Shown piece after piece: positions 13,042 to 25,559 of a stretch of DNA of 64,000 bases. The notes beneath the pieces are model-generated. The model saw only the letters and a list, made by a program, of their open reading frames with translations. It searched no databases and had not been told where the DNA came from. The translations under genes were made by a program, and so were the position numbers. The stretch covers positions 46,371,686 through 46,435,685 of the forward strand of contig NC_083604.1 in NCBI RefSeq assembly GCF_029168945.1, in the 5' to 3' direction. Each line of letters starts with the position of its first letter. The stretch's first letter is position 1. The stretch comes from Cannabis sativa. Taxonomy: Eukaryota > Streptophyta > Magnoliopsida > Rosales > Cannabaceae.

Positions 13042-14473
13042 TGTTGGGTTTTGTACCCTAAATAAAACCCATTTCAATATAATCAGATTTACTAATTAAT
13101 AAAGATCAAAAATAGGTTTGTGTTGCATGGTTCACATAATCTATTTCATGATTATACTTAATGTATGAATTCTATTAAGTCCAGAACATATATATAAATA
13201 TGTATATATTTGTTCATGATTATAGTGTCGTCAGCACAGTGGAATATAATCATGATTATATGTTCAAAAGTTTAATTCTCATGATTTGTCAGTTCACTGG
13301 ATTTAGACTGGCATGATAATCAGCGAGAAGGTATACTTACATCTTGGATAAGTGTTATGTCCATTTTCAGGGCATTGGAAAGGTTTACTAGTGTCAGATG
13401 TATGGAGTATACATTGGAAGGGATCGATATTGATCTTAGATAAGATATCATAAACTTACTGTTATATCTTTCTAAGTCAATATCAATGGTTGATCTTAGG
13501 TCTATGGATCTTAATCCTGATATTGTTAGGTTCAGCTTAGTTGTATTATTTATGTTCTTCAAGTTATTCGTGGAAGCTAACTTATGGTTCTTGCGGATAT
13601 TTACATCTTTGGAACATGGTAGTTTAATTGAGTGGGAGCGCTAAAGATAGATATGGAATCTATAGCTTCTATAAGTATTTGGAAGTGAAACGATGATTTC
13701 CTTTTAGCTTGGCTTGATAGAGATAAATGATTGAGATCTCATTTCAGTAATTATATTAGTTTACTGAAATATCATGTATAGGTAGCTAAGTGTTTCAAGG
13801 ATAAAATACATAGAAGGGTAGAACGGTAAATTTGTCCCTATTCAGTGTAGATCATCTATAGAGGATCTTTGAATATTAGGATTGTAACAATGGATAATCA
13901 TAACGTATCTATATTGTGGTACATATAGAGCGTTCTATATAATTGAGAGAGCTATTCAATTCCAAATCTATAGTGGCGCAAGGCGGAATTAATAAGTTTA
14001 GAATTTACTTGGTAAATTCTAGATCTGCTTATTGAAAGCTCAGTTATATAGGCCCATGGTCCCCTCACTAGTCTAGATAATACTGCTTGCAGACTCAGTT
14101 AATTGATTTTAATTGATCAATTATAATTCTAAAATTAGACTATGTCTTATTTATGAATTTTCAGTAAGCAATGGCTTAATTGTGAAGAAAAGAGGTTTTT
14201 GGGTCAATTTGTTAATTAAGAGACTTTGTATGGTCTAATTAATAAATAATATAAATGACAATTTTATTTAGTAATTAATTATAATTATTAAATAAATAGT
14301 TTTGGCATTTATAGGATTCAATTTGAAATTATGGTATTATTGAAATAAGAATAAATTGTTGAAATAAAGTGCCAAAATTGTAACTAGAAATTGGTCCTTT
14401 AAACTGTACGGCCTTAAGTTGAATTTTGCCCAATATTTTATTCTTTTTTAATCTATATAATTAAGCCCTAAGA
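13042..14473 (+). repeat. Outer Copia 3' LTR, first part
   Basis: Begins TGTTGGGTTTTGTACCC right after the PPT. It is interrupted at 14473 by a 3.4-kb Gypsy solo LTR and resumes at 17900. The rejoined LTR would be about 1.88 kb, matching the other LTRs of the family. Confidence 0.88.
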
Positions 14474-14781
14474 TGTAATATCTGCTTTCTTGGGTAATTA
14501 ATTTTTTTTTTATACTTTTAGTTTATTTTGTTTGTCAATGGGGATAATTTATTATTTTGAGTATTTATGAGTTTAGTGGAGTATGCAATTTATTTATTTA
14601 TTTTTTAGTGACAATAAAATTTATTTTTTATTATTATTACTTTATTTTGATGGTATTTATAATGCTAGATAAATAATTAAATTATTGGAGATAAATTAAT
14701 ATTTTTATTATTTATCAATATTATTATAGGTATATTAATAATAATATAGGTAAATATATTATAGTAAATTGTTTAGTTTAC

Positions 14782-14843
<62 letters not shown>

Positions 14844-17800
14844 GTATTAGTATTAGTATTATTAATGTTATTATCATTATTAGTATTATTATTAGTATTA
14901 TTAATATTATTAATATTATTATTATTATTATTAGTGATATTATTATTAGTTAAGTATGAAATATACTGTATGTATATATATATATTTATCCTTTTTTTTT
15001 TTAAATTTTAAGTTGTTGAGGTGGGATTTTATTTGGGTTAGGACTATATATAAGATATTTATATGATTGCTTAGGGTTTAGAGGGTTTAGAAACGGTGTG
15101 AGAGGCAGAGACGGAGAGAGAGGTTAACGAACGAAACCAAGTTGTGAAAAAAGTGAGATTTTGGGTTGTTGAGTTTGAAAGTTTTTGGGCTGCCCTAGAT
15201 GATTTCATTGAGTTTTATTTCATCCAAGAGGAGTTTTAAATGCGATTAGAAGGTCTGTAATCGCACCTTTCGACAGACACCATTGTTTACGTTCAAAAAA
15301 TACGGTTCTTGAAACGGACCCGAATTTGAACGTGTTTAAGCTGTTTTGGAGATCAAAGGAGGTTATGTTTAAGTTTATGGGCCCCAAAGATCAGTTTTAA
15401 CGTGAAGAATCGAAGCTTTAAGGTCTGAAACGGAATTCACCATTTTTGGACTCCATTCTTAACGGTTAACCGCCAAGGAAGAAGATAACCGGGTTTAGGC
15501 CATTTTGGCTCCTTTTCTTGGTTGTTCTTGGTTGTTTTGGGATCCTAGATTCATTGGAAGGTTCTTCCAATCAAAAATACACGTCGAAAACACCTGAAGA
15601 AGAGTTTTGCATTCGCCGACACCGGAACCGACGAGAACTTTGGTGACACTCCGTTCAGGGGCTTCTGGAGGTTATTTTTCGATTTTTTTTTTAGTTTTTG
15701 ACTTGTGCTAGGTGTTCTTAGGCCTACTATGAAGTTTGATAATTTTCTTGCAATTATTTGATTTATTATGAATTATTTAGTTATTTATGAAATTAATTAG
15801 GAAAAAATACTTAGATTACTCAAAAAAATCTAAATTATTTTATATGATAAAAATTGGTAGATTCAAATTTTGGTGAATTTTGTATTTTTTATGAATTATT
15901 TATGTTATTTCTTAATTTAATTATGAAAAATACTTAGGTTGCTTAGAAAAATCTAAGTTTATTTTCTATGATTGGTTATTGATTATAAACTGTTACAAAA
16001 TTGATAGATTAGGTTTTCGGTCGATTTTGTATTTTTCAAGAATTATTTGTGTTATTTTTAAATTTAATTATGAAAAATACCTAGATTATTCAGAAAATTA
16101 AAAGTTAATTATTTTCAACTTAGTACGGACTATAAATTGTGTTAGAATTGTTAGATTTGGTTTTCAATAATTTTTTTTATTTTTCATGAATTTATTTAGT
16201 TAATACTTAAAATAATTATGGAAAATAGTTAAGTGATGCTAAAACAGTAAAATATATTTGTGTAATGCTATTTACTATCTATAGTACGAAATAAAAAGGT
16301 TTTTATAATTTATTGGTTGTTGTAGGTATTTATTATAATTATTTGTGACTAATTAACTATTTATTAGATTTTAAATAGAATAAATAGTAAAAATTGTGTT
16401 TACGGTTTGGGGAACCTTCAATATAATGCTAAGACATAATTATAGTGTCTGGAAATAATTTGAGACTATGTTGATATGTCTTACTATTTTTGGTTAATTA
16501 TTTAGGGTTTTATTCATTTTTAACAATAAATTTATACATAATCATGGATAGTATTTCACACATATTTCTAAGCAGATTGAATATGTTTTATGATCTCTAT
16601 AAATGGTTAAGAAATATTGTAGCTTCTGATTTTGATAAATAATTACATAATTGTATATTTTGTTAATAAATAGTATTTTAGTAAAATTTCACGTAAAAAG
16701 TGTTTGTATAAGTTCATGTTTTACGTTAAAAATATTCATATGGATACATGCAATGTGTTGGTGTGCATTATAGTGACAAATAATTATGTTTGGTGTGTCA
16801 TGCAAGTAAAATTGATTTATGTGTTATGTATTTTTACGTAAGTTTCTGTATGAGTACAAAGATTCATACTTGAATGTATTTTGAGTGTATTGTTGTGTTA
16901 ATGAATATTTAGGATCTTGTTCTCAACAAGGAAATTCATTGAGGTGCTTGGAGTAGGAAGAAGGTGTTCTTAACAACTGAGGTAAGAAGAGTGGACATCT
17001 GTGCAAGGGTGTATGTTGAAACATACGACTTTATTGTGGGTTTGATGTTCATGTGTTTATGAGATTTTGTACTATGAATTGTTGTGTATGTTAGTATTGT
17101 TAGCATGTGATAGTGATAAGGCTTTTGACTGTTTGTGTGAGAATAGCACTTATAGGGTAGGTTTTTTGCTGCTGGTGTGAGCATAGCACTGCAGGATATA
17201 TTTAGGCTGCTTGTATGGGTTTACTTGCAGGTTATCCTATCATGGGTGAGTACAACTTGTGATACGGAATTGTCCTATTAGATGCCGAGTGTGAGAACAG
17301 CACAAGGCAAGGCAAGTTACACTTCATGTCTGATCAACATGAGTGGGAGTAGATTATCGTATGTGAGGACAATGTTTGATAAGATACTGTGTGTTATGTG
17401 TGTGAGTATAGCATGCATTAATATTACACTGTGATATGATGTTATATTGTATGTGAGAATAATGTGTTGATATATGTATGCCAGCATGGTATGAATTGAC
17501 TTAATGTTGTGATATTGTTATGTTTATGACTATGTTATCTAGTTGGAGGGGGGTTATGTCCTACATAGCTCTTCATACTGGGCGTTAGCACACGGGTACT
17601 TTGTGTGCAGGTAAAGGCAAAACTAAACAGTGAGGATGGCGAGCTCGAGGCATGGATTACATGTTAGGGGATTGTCACAATGTTTTGGTTTAAGAATATT
17701 TCGTTAAAAATTATGATTCAAATAATTTTGTAAAGCTTTATATTTTAAACGTTATGAATAAATAAATGTTTTGTTTTAAAAATAATGAGATCTCATGCTT

Positions 17801-17894
17801 AGTTATTTTATTAAAGAAGTCTTTTATTGTCTTTATCTTAAATGGTTTTAAACAGACTAGTAAGTGTGACGTCTCGGGAAATCGGGGAGTTACA
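14474..17894 (+). repeat. 3.4-kb solo LTR of Gypsy type
   Basis: The block starts TGTAATATC, ends GGGGAGTTACA and is flanked by TAAGA (14469-14473 and 17895-17899). No coding interior is present. The ends resemble the Tekay element at 22221-31018 (TGTAATATCC..GCGTTACA). Two internal landmarks are also shared: GGTAAGAAGAGTGG at 16981-16994 and GTGCAGGTAAAGG at 17605-17617. A TATA-like CTATATATAAG lies near 15044-15054. It is therefore most likely an LTR of a related chromovirus lineage with much longer LTRs. Confidence 0.85.
14778..14965 (+). repeat. TTA/ATT trinucleotide microsatellite
   Basis: A nearly pure (TTA)n run grades into a mixture of TTA, GTA and TTAATA. It lies inside the long solo LTR. 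An open frame through it would encode poly-leucine and is an artefact of the repeat. Confidence 0.95.
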
Positions 17895-18347
17895 TAAGAC
17901 CTAGTTGAAACACTATAAAAGGAATATGACGCTCTCACTCATCCACTTGATGCCTTCAACTAAATCAAACCTAGTTTTCATTCTCTGGCAGCTAGTAGAT
18001 GAGAGAGTTCCTTCCTTAGTGATTTCAGCCTTCTTCATTGTTCTTCCCCATTCTAAACCTTGAGTGAAAGAGTGACGTGCCCACACATAGCAAGTCAAGT
18101 ACTGAATCACTAGCAAACCCGAAAGAGAGAAAGAGATCCAGGTTCAAATCTTGATAATGCTCTGCGACATAAAGGAATCAAAAGCTAGAGATCTTGAACA
18201 GAAGGAGTCATTATATTCCGCTGCAATCAATGTAAGGTTTTCTGAAACCCTTATGTGTTTAATTTCATTATTTTAGAGAATTCATATTTAGGATAATAAT
18301 TAACATACTTGTTAGTAAATCTAGATCCTGGTAAAATATTCCCAACA
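17895..18347 (+). repeat. Outer Copia 3' LTR, second part
   Basis: Resumes the outer LTR after the TAAGA duplication and ends ATATTCCCAACA at 18347. It carries the promoter-proximal and R-U5-like part (CTATAAAAGG near 17913, conserved GATAATGCTCTGC block near 18151). The element's right target duplication should be CTAAC (18348-18352), but its left partner is outside the window. Confidence 0.85.
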
Positions 18348-18367
18348 CTAACTTCACAACGTATCCA

Positions 18368-20372
18368 TTGTGTGTGAACGTGGTCAGCAACACAACAATA
18401 GGCAACAATCCATCACTCTTGGAAATGAGCAACTCATTAGTTGCACAAACAAATGCAATAGCAACAATGATAGACAGTGCCCCATCAACAGAAGAATCAA
18501 CAACTCAAGAACAAACAATGCAAGGCACAATGCTGGAAGATGGTGAAATAATGTTTAACTTCATGGACTATGCAAACTTGTGGCATAGGAAATAGTTGAG
18601 CAACTAGAAAACAACCCAGACAGAGAGGGAGGAATCATAGATTATGACGAACTACTAATCACAGATCCACAACATCCTGAAACAGAAGAAGCACAATTAT
18701 ACAATGATAAAGAAACACTACAAAGTGTGCTTAGTTTCTATGCAATTATAAATAACTTCCAATACAAAGTCTAAATGTCTTGCGCAAAAACATACAAAAT
18801 TTATTACTTAGATCTAAAGTACAAGTGGACACTAATGGCATCTAGCAAACGAACCAACCAAGTCTTTCATAATCTGTAAATATGATAGAAAAGTGATACA
18901 CACTTGTGAGCTAAACATAAGATTTGCAGACAAAAGACAGGCTACAACAATGTTGATTGGAAACACATCAAGCCAAGGTTTACAAATATAAAAATAACTC
19001 AAACGCCATAAGATATCAGAGGAAAAATGAAACGTATGGCGTAAAAATCTACTACATGAAAGCATGGAGAAGTAAAGAGCACACGCATGAAGAATTACGT
19101 GAAAAAGCAAAAGAATCATACAGTCTGCTGCCAAGTTTTTTGCACATGCCGCAGAAAACTAATCCTGGAGGGACATTGCTTAAATCAACATATGGAGGGA
19201 CATTGTTCTCAGCTTGTACACAAGATGCAAATGGACACATTTTCCCCCTAGCTTTTTCTATTGTGGATTCAGAAAATAACAACTCATGATAATGGTTTTT
19301 TACAAAATTAAGGGAAGCATATGGGGTCAGAGAAGAACAGTGCTTGATCTCAAATAGACATGAGAGCATAATTAAGGCAGCTGCTCATGTATATCTAGAA
19401 ATAACTCGCGGTTACTATGTATACCACCTATTAAGCAACCTTAAAGCAACCTTCAAGAAGAATGCAAGCAAACTTAGTAAACCATTCTTCGCAGGGGTAA
19501 AAGCATACACATAGAGCAAATTCAAATACCATATGAGCGAGCTTGATAGCTTGGACAAGCGTGTTAGACCATATTTACAACAAGTTAGATACAACAAATG
19601 GTTAAGGTACCACAACAAAAACAACAGGTATACAACTATGACTTCTAATATTGTTCAATCTCTAAACTCAGTAAACTTAGCAGCAGAGAACTACTAGTCA
19701 CTACACTAATAAAGTCATTGAGAGCTTTGATACAACAATGGAAATACACAAACAGGAAAAAAAAACATAGAAAACCACAACAATTTTGACACCTACTGCA
19801 GAGAAGAAGTTAATCAACAACTTTGTGAACTCATTGACAGAGAATTTAGGAATACATTAAACTTCATGTAGGATAACAATTTTGTTGTATTTTGTTTTGG
19901 TTTTGTTAACATTCAATAAATTGATTATCCTTACCTAATCTGTAGATAAAACCAATAAACGAGAGCATGTTTGAAGTGGTACAACGAACAAGGTCATGGG
20001 TGGTCAATCTAAAAGAAAAAACATGCAGTTGTAACAGATTCTAACTAGACGAACTCTCATGTGCTCATACTTTTGGTGTGATGAAAGAGATGAACTTAAA
20101 TATTTACAAATACTGTTCACAGTATTACACAACTAGAACATGGCTTGAAACATATACCGGGTCAGTATATTATGTACACAATCACACAACATAGGATGTA
20201 CCTCAAAACATCAAAGATATCATTGTTCTGCCACCAAACCAGAAAATGAGATCTAAAAGACCAAGGAAAAGAAGATTTATAGGTGAATAGGAAGCAAAAA
20301 AACAAAATAGGTGCAGCAAATGTGGCCAACAAGGTCACAATTGAAAGACATGTCACAACCAAGGAATTAAGT
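18368..20372 (+). pseudogene. MULE (Mutator-like) transposase pseudogene
   Basis: The pieces follow MULE transposase order over several frames with many stops. About 18640-18960 is the N-terminal MuDR region (LQSVLSFYAI, then a KYKWTLMAS block). About 19070-19700 is the MULE transposase domain, with YGGTLFSACTQDANG, FPLAFSIVDSEN, CLISNRHESI and MTSNIVQSLN. About 20010-20085 is a SWIM-type finger (CSCNRF..LDELSCAHTFGV). About 20310-20350 is a zinc knuckle (CSKCGQQGHN, stop, KTC). The first catalytic Asp (usually DGT) is Gly in PGGT, and the second (usually SDRH) is Asn in SNRH. The gene is dead. It converges on the Ulp1-like gene, the layout of Ulp1-carrying plant MULEs. Confidence 0.85.
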
Positions 20373-20919
20373 AAAGACAACACATTTATTTGAATTGTTT
20401 AAATTTCTATGTGAACTCTTACAACATGAAAAGTTAATTTGATAGATTGCTATTACTTTCAAAAATTGAAATAGTTTTTTTAAGATTGTATAATAGTTGC
20501 TAGACAGTTGTGATCCATGTTAAAAATACAATGATAATTAGATTTCTACTAAATTGGTTTTTTAAGAGTTCGATAATAGTTTTTTAATGTTGTATGCCTA
20601 ATCAAATACACTTAAAATGTTCATTATAAGTTCATAACACATTTGGTGTTAAGATGAAAAACAAATTAACATACTAAAATAGTTAATTTAAGATTACATA
20701 ACTGTTGCTAAGCAGTTGTCGTAATAACAAAAGCATTAGGAATCAAATTACAATAAAGAACAAAAATTTTCTGGAAAAAAAAAAAGAAAGAAAGATTACA
20801 ATAAGTCAAACAGAACTTAAACTAGAGCATAAAACTAGAAAAATAAAATAATAGCATCCATTAAAAACTCTTATCATTTAACATATAAAAATCAAACAAA
20901 GAGCGTAAATCAGTTTCTC
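20373..20919. other. AT-rich spacer between two convergent MULE genes
   Basis: No coding frame. Two similar short motifs occur (ATAGTTGCTAGACAGTTGT near 20493 and AACTGTTGCTAAGCAGTTGT near 20700). It is probably the shared 3' flank of the transposase and Ulp1-like genes. Confidence 0.5.
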
Positions 20920-22220
20920 ATTAGATGACCCTACTTCTTCCATTTACCAGTCTTCGAAGACTTGTTCTGCTTCTCATCCTTACTATCAATATTTTTGTCA
21001 TTTTTCCTTTGCCATAGGAAGAAAAGAGGGCAGCAAGACGAGTGCAGTAAACTTAAATGTCAAAGTCGTTAGGGACATGTTTCCTATGGATGAAGAACTC
21101 TACAAAAGTAGCAACAAATGCGCGGCAATCACTATTCAACAAAAACAAAAAAAAAAACAACAGTTAAACAACTATTATGCAACACAAAAACAACACAATA
21201 ACAACAATTAACTTTTTCTGTTGAATTAGAAGGCTAGCAATCTCCACAACTCCTAGAAGAGCTTTCGGATCAGAACCCAAATCAAGAACATTGGACCTAT
21301 TTTTCCAAACCCCAAGAAGATAAAAAAAAAAATAATGGGAGCAAAATAGAATACGCCCTCATTGCATTCCTTGTTGCAACATTCATTTTGGCTGTCCATA
21401 ATGAACTATAAGGAAATATAATTCCCTCATTCAAATTCAGAAGACCAAACACCCAATGGCTCTCTTTCCTAAGATTTACAATAAATAAAATATGGTTGGC
21501 TTCATACCAATGCTTAAAATAAGGAATATATAATGGGCTATTGGGTGAGAAACCTGAATGTGAGACGGATTGGTTTTTAATGACTTTGCCTTGTAGAATT
21601 TATGGTATAGAGACTGGACAGAATCATAAAATAGACAGTCTGTTGTAGCGAAATTCTCAGTTACAGCAGAAGAATACTTTCCTCTTTTTTTTTTCTAAGA
21701 GATAGAAAATAGTATTCATGTGCTGAAACAATACAATTTTTTTTTTTTAAAAAAAAAAACAATTAGAACATGAACATACATTCCAAGATTATCATAACAA
21801 TTGTAAAACTGAAAAACAATCAACAAACAACTATATAAAAACTAAAAAATGTACAAATAGATTTAAACATATTATCGAGTCGTTGATAAACATATCACAG
21901 CAAGATAAATGATAAAACCAAGTTTTATCTTCAACATAGTCCACACCCAATCTAAAACCTAGAGAAAACTTCTTGGCACCATCCTCGTAAACATTAAAGG
22001 CCCTATACATACAAAACAAATGAATATGAATAAAACTGAATTCAAATAATTGGCAAAAAAATCAAATACAAAAAATCACAGAAAAGAGAGTAAACAAAAC
22101 ACCACCTAAGATATTTAAGCAATCCTTTGCTAATCTATTTGTCAAACTTTGCCTCAAGTTCAGGAGAAGCAATATCAAAAAAGAATCATCAAGAGCATAA
22201 AGGCCCTTGACATATGTAAC
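20920..22220 (-). pseudogene. Ulp1/C48 protease-like 3' exons of MULE-borne gene
   Basis: Read on the minus strand, several exon-like blocks match the Ulp1-type cysteine protease domain found in plant MULEs. In order they are VKGLYALDDSFF at about 22200; an in-frame TAG followed by ISKGLLKYL; KTWFYHLSCCDMFINDS (about 21900); HYIPYFKHWYEA, RKESHWVFGLL and FPYSSLWTAK (about 21350-21550); and DCRAFVATFVEFF (about 21100). The His of SHW and the Cys of DCRAF fit the catalytic His and Cys. The expected Asp (usually YDS) is Ser in PYSSL. The Tekay insertion at 22221 splits the first of these exons, and the remainder of the gene continues at 31019. Confidence 0.75.
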
Positions 22221-24215
22221 TGTAATATCCCAGAAAATAAATAATATTTAAATGGACATATTTTATTAAATATGTAATTACTTGGAAAATGAGGTAGGAT
22301 TATGATCTTACTTAGGTAAATTGTTGAGAAATTATTTAATGAAATACGTTATTTTGGGCCCGGCAATTGTGGAATTTTAGCTATGTGGTTAGCAATGTCA
22401 CGACATTAAATGAAAGAATTATTTTGAGAATATCCCGGATTAAGTTAGAATTTTATTAGAATGTCGGATTGGGGAATTAGTAAAATTACGAAAATGTCCC
22501 TAGGGTTTTTTTTAAGAATTTAATATTTAAGAGGGGTAGATTAGTAATTTAGGTGTGGGTTTTTGTTTTATTTTGTAGCTGCCTATGTTTTAAAAAAAAA
22601 CAAAGCATTTATAAAGAAAGAGGAAGCTTTCTTCCAAGGCAAGAAACATTTTTTTTTTCTCAATCTTCTTCCTCCTCTTCCTTCGAGCAGCTGAAACCAG
22701 CCACTAGGGGGATTGTTTTGCTTCAGCCAACTCCAATTTTCAGAGCTAAACTCCACCTTCAAGTCAACCTTGCACCCTAGGTAAGTTCATCCTTTTGTTT
22801 TCATGTTTTCTTAGGTTTCCAAGCTAGGTTTGTTACTTTTTTTGAAAGTTTTCAAAGCTGTAGGTTTGGTGAAGGTTTAGGTTTGTTATCTAAGTTGAAT
22901 AAGGTCAGTTAATGTATGTTTTAATTGAATTCATGGCTGTTGGGATTGATTGGTGAGTGAGGAAGCTAAAAAGAAATTTGATTTCTTCACTTGAGTGTGT
23001 GATTTTAAGCTAGAGATTGAACCACTGTGCTTTGCAGCTTAGGTTATGCCATATTTATGTTAATATACTGTTCTGGAAAGTTTGGTTAGGTTCGGAGGGG
23101 TTTTGGTTCGATTTTGGTGAAGAGGAACTTTTGTTCTGGTGCTGCGAACCTGGCCGACCGGATGGGTTCGGTGTATCGAACCGGTCCGACCGGTTACTGC
23201 AGGGGAGAATTTTTTCGGGTTTGCTTTATGTTCAGTTTTGACCCGGGGAGTTGTGTACTATCTGTTTTAAATTAAATATGGGATGCTTGACCTAAATTGG
23301 GGTTGCTGGGAGTTAGGTTACGTTTGATTTCTAATTAGGGTTTTAATCCGAAACTTTGAGTTAAGGTATTTATTATGTTTCAATTGTCGTGACATAGGAC
23401 CGGGATTGCTTAGGTTGTTCTTCCTCTCAGGTCGGCCATACTTTTGACTTCTGAATTAAGGTAAGAAGAGTGGTAAGCACCGTATGTGGTTAAAGATTAA
23501 TGGATGAATGGAAATGGCCTTAATTATTATCATGATGCTGATTAAAAGTTTATTAAGCCTAGGTTATGACCTAGGGTTGGAAACGGTTATTACCGTTATG
23601 AGTAATTACTCTTGAAACCGCGGTTAGGTTTCTTACTTATCGTTTGCTTTATCGGGCAACGATAGTGACATATTCAGCTCGTATGTGACGAGTGGTAAAA
23701 GTGGTACTTTATTAAGTACCAGGAATGTGTGATGTTTAAAGGAATGCTTATTATTATCGAATAGTGAGTAAACATAATGGCATGAGAATAAGTTGATAAT
23801 CATTTTCTTTCAATTATTGTTTTGATCACTTTCTTGCTGAGTCTCTGTGACTCACTGGTGCTTTATGGTGCAGGTAAAGGAAAGGCTAAAGTCGAGCAAC
23901 CATGAGTTTATGGTCGCAGCAGCAATGTACATACCAGCCGTAGGCAGCCAGTTTACAGGATGCTCTATTTTGATTGTATTTTGGAAAATATAAAGCTTAT
24001 GTTGTAAAATACTTTGAAACCAGTTTGTAAATATTTTGAAAACAGGGGGACCCCATAATTCATGTTACTTATCTTTTGTTAAACAGTTTAAAGGTTGAGT
24101 TTTAACTATCAAAAATTTAATTATCCACACTTTTAGTATAATTACATCTTATATAATTATTGGTATTTTAAATAAAGTGCACACACGTGGCGTCCCTGCT
24201 GGACAGAGCGTTACA
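22221..24215 (+). repeat. 5' LTR of Tekay element
   Basis: TGTAATATCC to GCGTTACA, 1,995 bp. A TATA-like TTTATAAAG lies at 22608-22616. A donor-like CTAG/GTAAGTTC occurs near 22779, and GTGCAGGTAAAGG (23868-23880) near the end. It differs from the 3' LTR mainly around 23138-23200. Confidence 0.93.
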
Positions 24216-24218
24216 TCA

Positions 24219-24230
24219 TGGTATGAGAGC
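24219..24230 (+). other. Primer binding site of Tekay element
   Basis: TGGTATGAGAGC, one base off the plant tRNA-iMet PBS TGGTATCAGAGC, 3 nt after the 5' LTR. Confidence 0.8.
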
Positions 24231-24456
24231 GCCAAGGTTTTTAGATCCTGAAGACTGGTTTGATATGTACATTGGCTGCAAGGACCTGATCGACTCATGG
24301 TTTAGTAAGCTTTAAGTTAAAAGATAGCTTGTTAATTTTCTGATTACCTGATTATTTGAATTATGTTGATATCAGAATGTTGTGGGAAGAATTATAATAT
24401 ATGGAAATACTTATCAGTATTGTTATTACTTGGAATGTGATCGCAGGTGTATAGTT

Positions 24457-25551
24457 ATGCACCCAAGGCGGACTGGTAGGGGTGCCCGCGAGCTAGCTGG
24501 GCTCGGGGCTGCCGGTGAGGGTGAGAACCCTTTACCACCACCTAATTGGGAAGAGTTATATGCTGCTATGCAAGAAACTATTCGGCAGCAGGGTGAGCAA
24601 ATCAGAGAATTAAGAGAGCAGCGAGCTCAGCCTGCTCTAAATCTTAATCCTGATCCTCCGGCACCTCTAGTAGTGCCACCGGATGCAGGGAATCGTTTGG
24701 AACCATTATATGAGCGGTTCAGGAAGCAGAATCCGCCAGTGTTTGAGGGTGGTGCTGATCCACTCAAGGCGGAGCAATGGATGAGTATGATAACATCCAT
24801 TTTTGATTTTATGCGAGTTGAAGATAATGACCGGGTCAGGTGTGCTACCTATATGCTACGAGATGATGCCCGTATTTGGTGGGAGATTGTATCTCAGGGC
24901 CATGATCTGAATAACATGACCTGGGAAACTTTTCGGGCCTTATTTTATGAGAAGTATTATAATGAGTCTATTAAGGCAGCAAAGGCAGAAGAGTTTATAC
25001 GGTTAACTCAGGGTAGTATGACTGTGACAGAGTATGCTACTAAGTTTGATCGACTGGCAAAGTTTGCCTCAGATGAGGTGGCTACTGAAGCTGCTAGAAA
25101 AGCAAAGTTTATACGGGGGCTGGATGAACACATCGCCCGGGATGTGATTGTTGCTTCTAAACAACCGGGGGTTGCCCGAACTTATGCTCAAATAGTTGAG
25201 TTGGCCTTAGTTTCTGAGGGTGCAGAGGCTCAGATACGAAAGAAAAATATTGCCAGAAGAGATTCATGGAAGCAAACAGCAGGTGCTGGTTCGGGTAGGG
25301 GTACTGATCCCGGTGACCGCAAGAAAAGACCTAGTGAATCATCAGCGGCAGGCCCAAACAAAAGATTCCAGGGTAACCAAGGTTTCCGTCGTAGTGGGAA
25401 CGAAAACTGGCGGACTTTTCCTGAATGTCCGAGGTGTAAAAGGCATCACACAGGCGAGTGTCGTGCTAGGGCACTGTTTCCACCGTGGAATGGTGGGTCA
25501 TATGAAGAGAAATTGTCCACAATTGCTACGGCTAGAGCAAAAGAAGGATGA
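24457..25551 (+). pseudogene. gag: Tekay gag (frameshifted at zinc knuckle)
   Basis: Capsid/nucleocapsid polyprotein that packages element RNA in cytoplasmic particles. The start chosen is MHPRRTGRG; an in-frame upstream ATG at 24382 has no family support. A retrotransposon gag domain spans about residues 75-240 (WMSMITSIFDFMRVED, ARIWWEI, YYNESIKAAKAEEF, FIRGLDEHIARDV). The nucleocapsid begins with the usual CPRCKRHHTGECRA. The frame then shifts near 25480, so the last finger appears in the next frame as CFHRGMVGHMKRNC, with one Cys changed to Arg. A functional Gag with an intact knuckle could not be made from this copy. Confidence 0.88.
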
Positions 25552-25559
25552 TACACCCG

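Noticed and set aside
14769..15011. Poly-leucine open frame on the + strand
   Set aside because: It is the translation of a (TTA)n microsatellite inside a solo LTR.
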